A stretch of DNA of 19,154 bases, from positions 1 through 19,154 of the forward strand of contig UQUC01000046.1 of the NCBI GenBank assembly GCA_900544105.1, given 5' to 3'. Under the pieces are notes generated by a model. It searched no databases. It was not told the origin of the DNA and saw nothing but the letters and a program-made list of their open reading frames with translations. The DNA is from an uncultured Oscillibacter sp. (GTDB taxonomy: Bacteria; Bacillota; Clostridia; Oscillospirales; Oscillospiraceae). Shown piece after piece: positions 15,494 to 19,154 of the stretch (within the stretch, counting starts at the first letter, position 1; the number at the start of each line of letters is the position of its first letter). The position numbers were made by a program, and so were the translations under genes.

Positions 15494-15523
15494 GCGGGGG
15501 CGGCTATGCCGCCCCCGCTTTTT
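15494..15523 (+). terminator. Rho-independent terminator after the ABC transporter genes
   Basis: GCGGGGGCGGC (15494-15504) pairs perfectly with GCCGCCCCCGC (15508-15518) across loop TAT and is followed by five T (15519-15523). It separates the importer from the two peptidase genes, so these are either read through at lower level or have a weak promoter of their own; no convincing -35/-10 is seen in the 40 bases before 15564. Confidence 0.88.
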
Positions 15524-15563
15524 GATTAACTATCATGGAATAGACCATAAGGAGGAAGGAAAA

Positions 15564-17045
15564 ATGGAACTGCAACTTGTGAAAAAGTATGACGCCAGAG
15601 CATGGGACGGTGTGGTGGTCCCGCTGGGAGAAGGCAACCTGAACAGCTATCAGGGCCCTTGGGAGCAGGAGCTTGCCGCAGTTCGTGCCTCGGGACGGTT
15701 TGAAGGGAAAACCGGTGAGATTTTCCGCTTTTCTGTTCTTTCAGAGGGCGTGCTGACCCAAATTTTCCTGCTGGGTCTGGGGAAAGACTGGAGCCTGGAG
15801 CAGGTGCTGGAGAGCTGTGCCAAGGTGTATCGTCAGTGTCAGGAGCTGGATCTGCGTGCGGTGTGTACCGATCTGCGGGGCGTGTGCCCGCAGTTCACGC
15901 CGGCGCTCTTCCAAAAGGCGGCAGAGGCTGCCGCTCTTACCGGCTACCGTTTTGACAAGTACAAGACGACCCCTGCGGCGCCGGGGATCGAAACGGCTGC
16001 GTTTCTCTGCGAGACGCCGGAGCGCTACGAGGCCGCCTTGGTGGAGGCGGAGGTATCTGCTGAGGCCACCTGCATCGCACGGGATCTGATCAATGAGCCC
16101 CCCACGGTGCTTACCCCCGCCAAGCTGGCGCAGGCGGCACAGGAGCTTTTTAAGGAGACGCCTGTGAAGGTGACCGTTTACGGCAGAGATGAGGTAGAGC
16201 GCATCGGACTCACCGCTTTTCTGGAGGTCGGAAAGGGCTCGATTCACGAGCCTAAGCTCATTGTCATGGAATATACCGGCGCGCAGGACGTGGAGAGCCG
16301 CTTGGGGCTGATCGGCAAGGGCCTTACCTACGACAGCGGCGGATACTCCCTCCAGTCGTCTGAGTTTATGGAAACCATGCAGCATGATATGAGCGGCGCG
16401 GCCGCTGTGATGGCCGCCCTGTGGGCGACGCAGAAGCGGGGCCTTCGGATCAATATTACCGGCGTGGTGGCGGCTTGCGAGAATAAGCTCTCCGCCACGG
16501 CCTATGTGCCGGGCGATGTGATCCGCTCCATGTCCGGGCGGTATATTGAGGTGAACAACACCGATGCCGAGGGCCGCATCACTCTGGCCGACGCCGTGAC
16601 GTATACCAAGCAGTGCTGCGGCGTGGATCGCATCGTGGATATTGCCACACTCACCGACGGTATCCAGACGGCGCTGGGAAATCGCCGCTGCGGAGCCTTT
16701 ACCAATAACCGGGCCCTGACCGCGCAGGTGGAGAAGGGCGCTGCCGCCGCCTGCGAGCGGATGTGGGAGCTGCCCTGTGACGAGAATCTCCGCCGGGTGC
16801 TGGACTCCCGTGTAGCCCATCTGAAAAACAGTGCGATGGGCTCCAGCGTGGGTGGATATGCCACGGTGGGCGCCATGTTCGTGAAGGAGTTTGTCGAGGA
16901 GACGCCTTGGATCCACTTGGATATCGGCGGTACCGCTTGGACCACCGAATGTGAGGGGATCTATACAAAGGGCGGTATTGGATTTGGCACGCGGATGCTT
17001 TATGAGACGTTCAAGGTAATGGAGAAGGAGGGGACTCAGGTATGA
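15564..17045 (+). CDS. M17 family leucyl aminopeptidase, catalytic Lys replaced by Gln
   Basis: This 493-residue cytosolic M17 metallopeptidase belongs to a family that removes N-terminal residues and, in several members, cleaves Cys-Gly. Metal ligands match E. coli PepA spacing exactly: K252 (PepA K270), D257 (D275), D275 (D293), D334 and E336 (D352, E354), plus the active-site R338 (R356) in NNTDAEGR. At the position of the catalytic lysine (PepA K282; bovine lens K262) the codon at 16353-16355 is CAG, giving Q264 in DSGGYSLQSSEFM. The enzyme may therefore be weakened, altered in specificity, or non-catalytic. ATG 15564 is preferred over 15522 because AAGGAGGAAGG sits just before it. Its stop overlaps the S9 peptidase start (ATGA). 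It has no signal peptide. Confidence 0.88.
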   Translation: MELQLVKKYDARAWDGVVVPLGEGNLNSYQGPWEQELAAVRASGRFEGKTGEIFRFSVLSEGVLTQIFLLGLGKDWSLEQVLESCAKVYRQCQELDLRAVCTDLRGVCPQFTPALFQKAAEAAALTGYRFDKYKTTPAAPGIETAAFLCETPERYEAALVEAEVSAEATCIARDLINEPPTVLTPAKLAQAAQELFKETPVKVTVYGRDEVERIGLTAFLEVGKGSIHEPKLIVMEYTGAQDVESRLGLIGKGLTYDSGGYSLQSSEFMETMQHDMSGAAAVMAALWATQKRGLRINITGVVAACENKLSATAYVPGDVIRSMSGRYIEVNNTDAEGRITLADAVTYTKQCCGVDRIVDIATLTDGIQTALGNRRCGAFTNNRALTAQVEKGAAAACERMWELPCDENLRRVLDSRVAHLKNSAMGSSVGGYATVGAMFVKEFVEETPWIHLDIGGTAWTTECEGIYTKGGIGFGTRMLYETFKVMEKEGTQV

Positions 17046-19033
17046 AGAAGCTGGCATTGACGGATTTTGCCAAGTATCGGTATCCTTCTGCACTGGAGCT
17101 GTCTCCGGACAGCAGATATCTGACCTTTGCACTCAAGGATGTCGACAGGGAAGGAGACGGCTACCGGTGGAATCTGTGGCTGTATGATCTGGAGCGCAGA
17201 GAGAGCCGGCAGATCACCCGAGGAGACGACCAGCGGAAGGCTGTTTGGGAGGATAACACCCATATTCTCTATAAAACCACGGAGCCGGACGAAGCGCTGC
17301 GGGCGCGGGGCTTCGAGGAAGAGTGGACGGTGTATCACCGCCTGAATGTATGTACAGGTGAAGATCGCGAGGCGTTCCGTCTCCCCATGTCCGTATCCGG
17401 GCTTTGGAAAATGGACGAGGGCCGTTATGTTTTCACGGGCGAGACCCATTTGGACCGGCCGAATCTTCTGGAGCTGACGGGAGAGGCGCTGGAGAAGGAG
17501 CTCGTTCGCCGTCAGCAGACCAGGGGCTATAAGGTTTTGACGGAGCTGCCCCTGTGCGAAAACGGGGTCGGGATGTTTAATCAGACCAGAAACACGCTGT
17601 TTCTCTATCTGGAGGCTGCCGGAGAATATCGCCGGATCACGCCGGAGGACTATGATGTGAATCATGTGAATGTCCGCCCCGGTCAGGTGCTCTTCACTGC
17701 GTTTCCCTTCCGGGATGTAAAGCCGGTCACCGAGGGAATGTATCGCTGGGATGCGGAGCGGAACGAGACGGAGACGCTGATCACGCCCGACAAATACAGC
17801 ATCGACTATGTGGGGCATTTGGGCCGGAAGGCGCTCTGCCTGGGACTGGTCATGCGGGACTACGGCGTGTACGAGCACCCCACATTCTTTGTGGTGGACG
17901 AAAAGGGCGAGGAAAATCTGGGCCGCTATGACCGCCGGGTCAACTCCGAGGTGGTCACCGACTGCTTCTCCGGCGCCGTCACAGGACAGAGAATGGTGGG
18001 TGAGACGCTGTATTTCCTCAACACGGACGGCGTGGGTTCTGGCTTGTGTATGTGGACGCGGGAGACCGGTGTGCAGACGCTCTTCGGCGGCGACGACTAC
18101 CTTATTGATTTCGATACCAAGGACGGAAAGAGGTTTCTCTTCTCTGCGGCTGTGGGTCTGAAGCTCCCGGAGGTGTACCTTTGGGATGGCGGCCAACTGG
18201 AGCAGCTGACGGATTTCAACGGGTCTGCACTGGAGGGCGTGACCATTTCCGTACCAGAGCGGCTTACCTTTACCAATACCGACGGCGTGGATATCGACGG
18301 CTTCGTGATGAAGCCGGTGGGATACGAGCCGGGCAAACGATATCCGGGCATCCTTCATATTCACGGCGGGCCGAAGATGGTATTTGGCCCGGGCTTCCAC
18401 CATGAGATGCAGCTTTGGGCGGCCTCCGGCTTTTTCGTATGCTACTGCAACCCCAGAGGAAGCTGCGGCAAGGGAAATGCCTTTGCCGATCTTCAGGGTA
18501 AGTACGGAGAGGTGGACTTCCGGGATCTGATGGAGTTCACGGATGAGGTTCTGCGGAGGTATCCCGAAATAGACGCAGATCGGATGGGCGTTGCCGGCGG
18601 TTCCTATGGCGGCTTTATGACCAACTGGGTCATTGGTCACACGGATCGTTTCCGCTGTGCCGTGTCCCAGCGGAGCATTGCCAACTATGTGGGGGATTAT
18701 CTCCTCTCGGATATCGGCTACTATTATGTGCCTGACCAGCAGCTTGGCACCATTTGGGAGCATCCGGAGCGTTTGTGGAAGGCGTCGCCCCTTACCTATG
18801 CCGACCGTGTTAAGACGCCCACACTCTTTATTCACGCAGATAAGGATTACCGCTGTACGCTGGCCAACGGTCTGGAAATGTTCGCAGCGCTCAAGCTCCA
18901 TGGTGTGGAGAGCAAGCTGTGCATGTTCTACGGTGAGGACCACGGCCTGAGCCGAGAGGGAAAGCCCTCCAACCGCATCAGCCGACTCAGCGAGATCCTG
19001 CGCTGGATGGATGAGCACCTGAAGGAAGAATAA
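17042..19033 (+). CDS. S9 family peptidase (acylaminoacyl-peptidase/prolyl oligopeptidase type)
   Basis: This 663-residue serine peptidase of the S9C-like type has an N-terminal beta-propeller (about 10-400, with repeated SPDSRYLTFA-like blades) that limits access to short peptides, and a C-terminal alpha/beta-hydrolase domain. Catalytic residues are visible: nucleophile S521 in GGSYGGFMTNW, D602 in HADKDYRCT and H634 in GEDHGLSR, with the HGGP oxyanion segment at 441-444. These enzymes usually release acylated or unmodified N-terminal residues from short peptides in the cytoplasm. No signal peptide is present. It is translationally coupled to the aminopeptidase gene by a 4-base ATGA overlap. 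It has the usual length for the family. Dipeptidyl-peptidase activity is an alternative. Confidence 0.92.
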   Translation: MKKLALTDFAKYRYPSALELSPDSRYLTFALKDVDREGDGYRWNLWLYDLERRESRQITRGDDQRKAVWEDNTHILYKTTEPDEALRARGFEEEWTVYHRLNVCTGEDREAFRLPMSVSGLWKMDEGRYVFTGETHLDRPNLLELTGEALEKELVRRQQTRGYKVLTELPLCENGVGMFNQTRNTLFLYLEAAGEYRRITPEDYDVNHVNVRPGQVLFTAFPFRDVKPVTEGMYRWDAERNETETLITPDKYSIDYVGHLGRKALCLGLVMRDYGVYEHPTFFVVDEKGEENLGRYDRRVNSEVVTDCFSGAVTGQRMVGETLYFLNTDGVGSGLCMWTRETGVQTLFGGDDYLIDFDTKDGKRFLFSAAVGLKLPEVYLWDGGQLEQLTDFNGSALEGVTISVPERLTFTNTDGVDIDGFVMKPVGYEPGKRYPGILHIHGGPKMVFGPGFHHEMQLWAASGFFVCYCNPRGSCGKGNAFADLQGKYGEVDFRDLMEFTDEVLRRYPEIDADRMGVAGGSYGGFMTNWVIGHTDRFRCAVSQRSIANYVGDYLLSDIGYYYVPDQQLGTIWEHPERLWKASPLTYADRVKTPTLFIHADKDYRCTLANGLEMFAALKLHGVESKLCMFYGEDHGLSREGKPSNRISRLSEILRWMDEHLKEE

Positions 19034-19100
19034 GGGAGCGCCAACCGGCGGGTTCTGGCAGAGTATGTGCCGGAGCATTTGCCGCGCTTAAAGCTGCATC

Positions 19101-19136
19101 CCTTGGGGCACCCTCCGTAAGGAAGGTGCCCCAAGG
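19101..19136. repeat. Palindromic repeat after the S9 peptidase gene
   Basis: CCTTGGGGCACC (19101-19112) pairs perfectly with 19125-19136; inner bases can add TCC/GGA around a GTAA loop. No T-run follows on either strand nearby, so this is more like a short dispersed palindromic repeat than a simple terminator, though it may still end the peptidase transcript. Nothing coding is seen from 19034 to the window end. Confidence 0.6.
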
Positions 19137-19154
19137 TGGCTCTTGTATCTCAAT

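Noticed and set aside
15522..15563. Earlier ATG for the M17 peptidase at 15522, and a promoter just after the terminator
   Set aside because: The earlier ATG lacks a ribosome site and overlaps the terminator T-tract; the TTGATT/CCATAA pair is too weak to call.

Overview
The window looks like chromosomal DNA from an endospore-forming gut Firmicute, most likely of the Oscillospiraceae/Ruminococcaceae type. The reasons are GC-rich coding sequence, strong AGGAGG-type ribosome binding sites, a GerA-family spore germination gene, TTG and GTG starts, and small palindromic repeats of the kind scattered in these genomes. The species cannot be fixed from sequence alone.

Region 1 (1-3062): the 5' part of an HD-domain protein on the minus strand, cut by the window edge, faces away from a single GerA-family germination gene. 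The GerA gene is bracketed by two copies of a hairpin-plus-AAAAGGCTTGCAG repeat. Region 2 (about 3063-4181) is a decayed integration site. It holds a C-terminal shred of one tyrosine recombinase (+), a 3' half of tRNA-Thr(GGU) with its terminator (-), an AT-rich spacer, and a frameshifted, truncated N-terminal half of a second tyrosine recombinase (-), closed by a strong bidirectional terminator.

Region 3 (4235-19033) is a coherent peptide-utilisation cluster. On the minus strand are a YheO/DauR-like PAS-HTH regulator, an M55 D-aminopeptidase (DppA-like) and a Rhizobium-type asparaginase II. Divergent from the regulator, behind a perfect TTGACA-17-TATAAT promoter, are an NhaC-family transporter and a PatB/MalY C-S lyase (overlapping by ATGA), a complete dipeptide ABC importer (lipoprotein, two permeases, two ATPases), a terminator, then an M17 leucyl aminopeptidase overlapping an S9 acylaminoacyl-type peptidase. 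Both peptidases lack signal peptides and should be cytoplasmic.

Together these suggest capture of short peptides, intracellular hydrolysis, and breakdown of a sulfur- or D-amino-acid-containing product, under one specialised regulator. The most notable single observation is that the M17 enzyme keeps every metal ligand but has Gln in place of the catalytic lysine. No CRISPR array, rRNA, intact tRNA or intact insertion sequence was seen.
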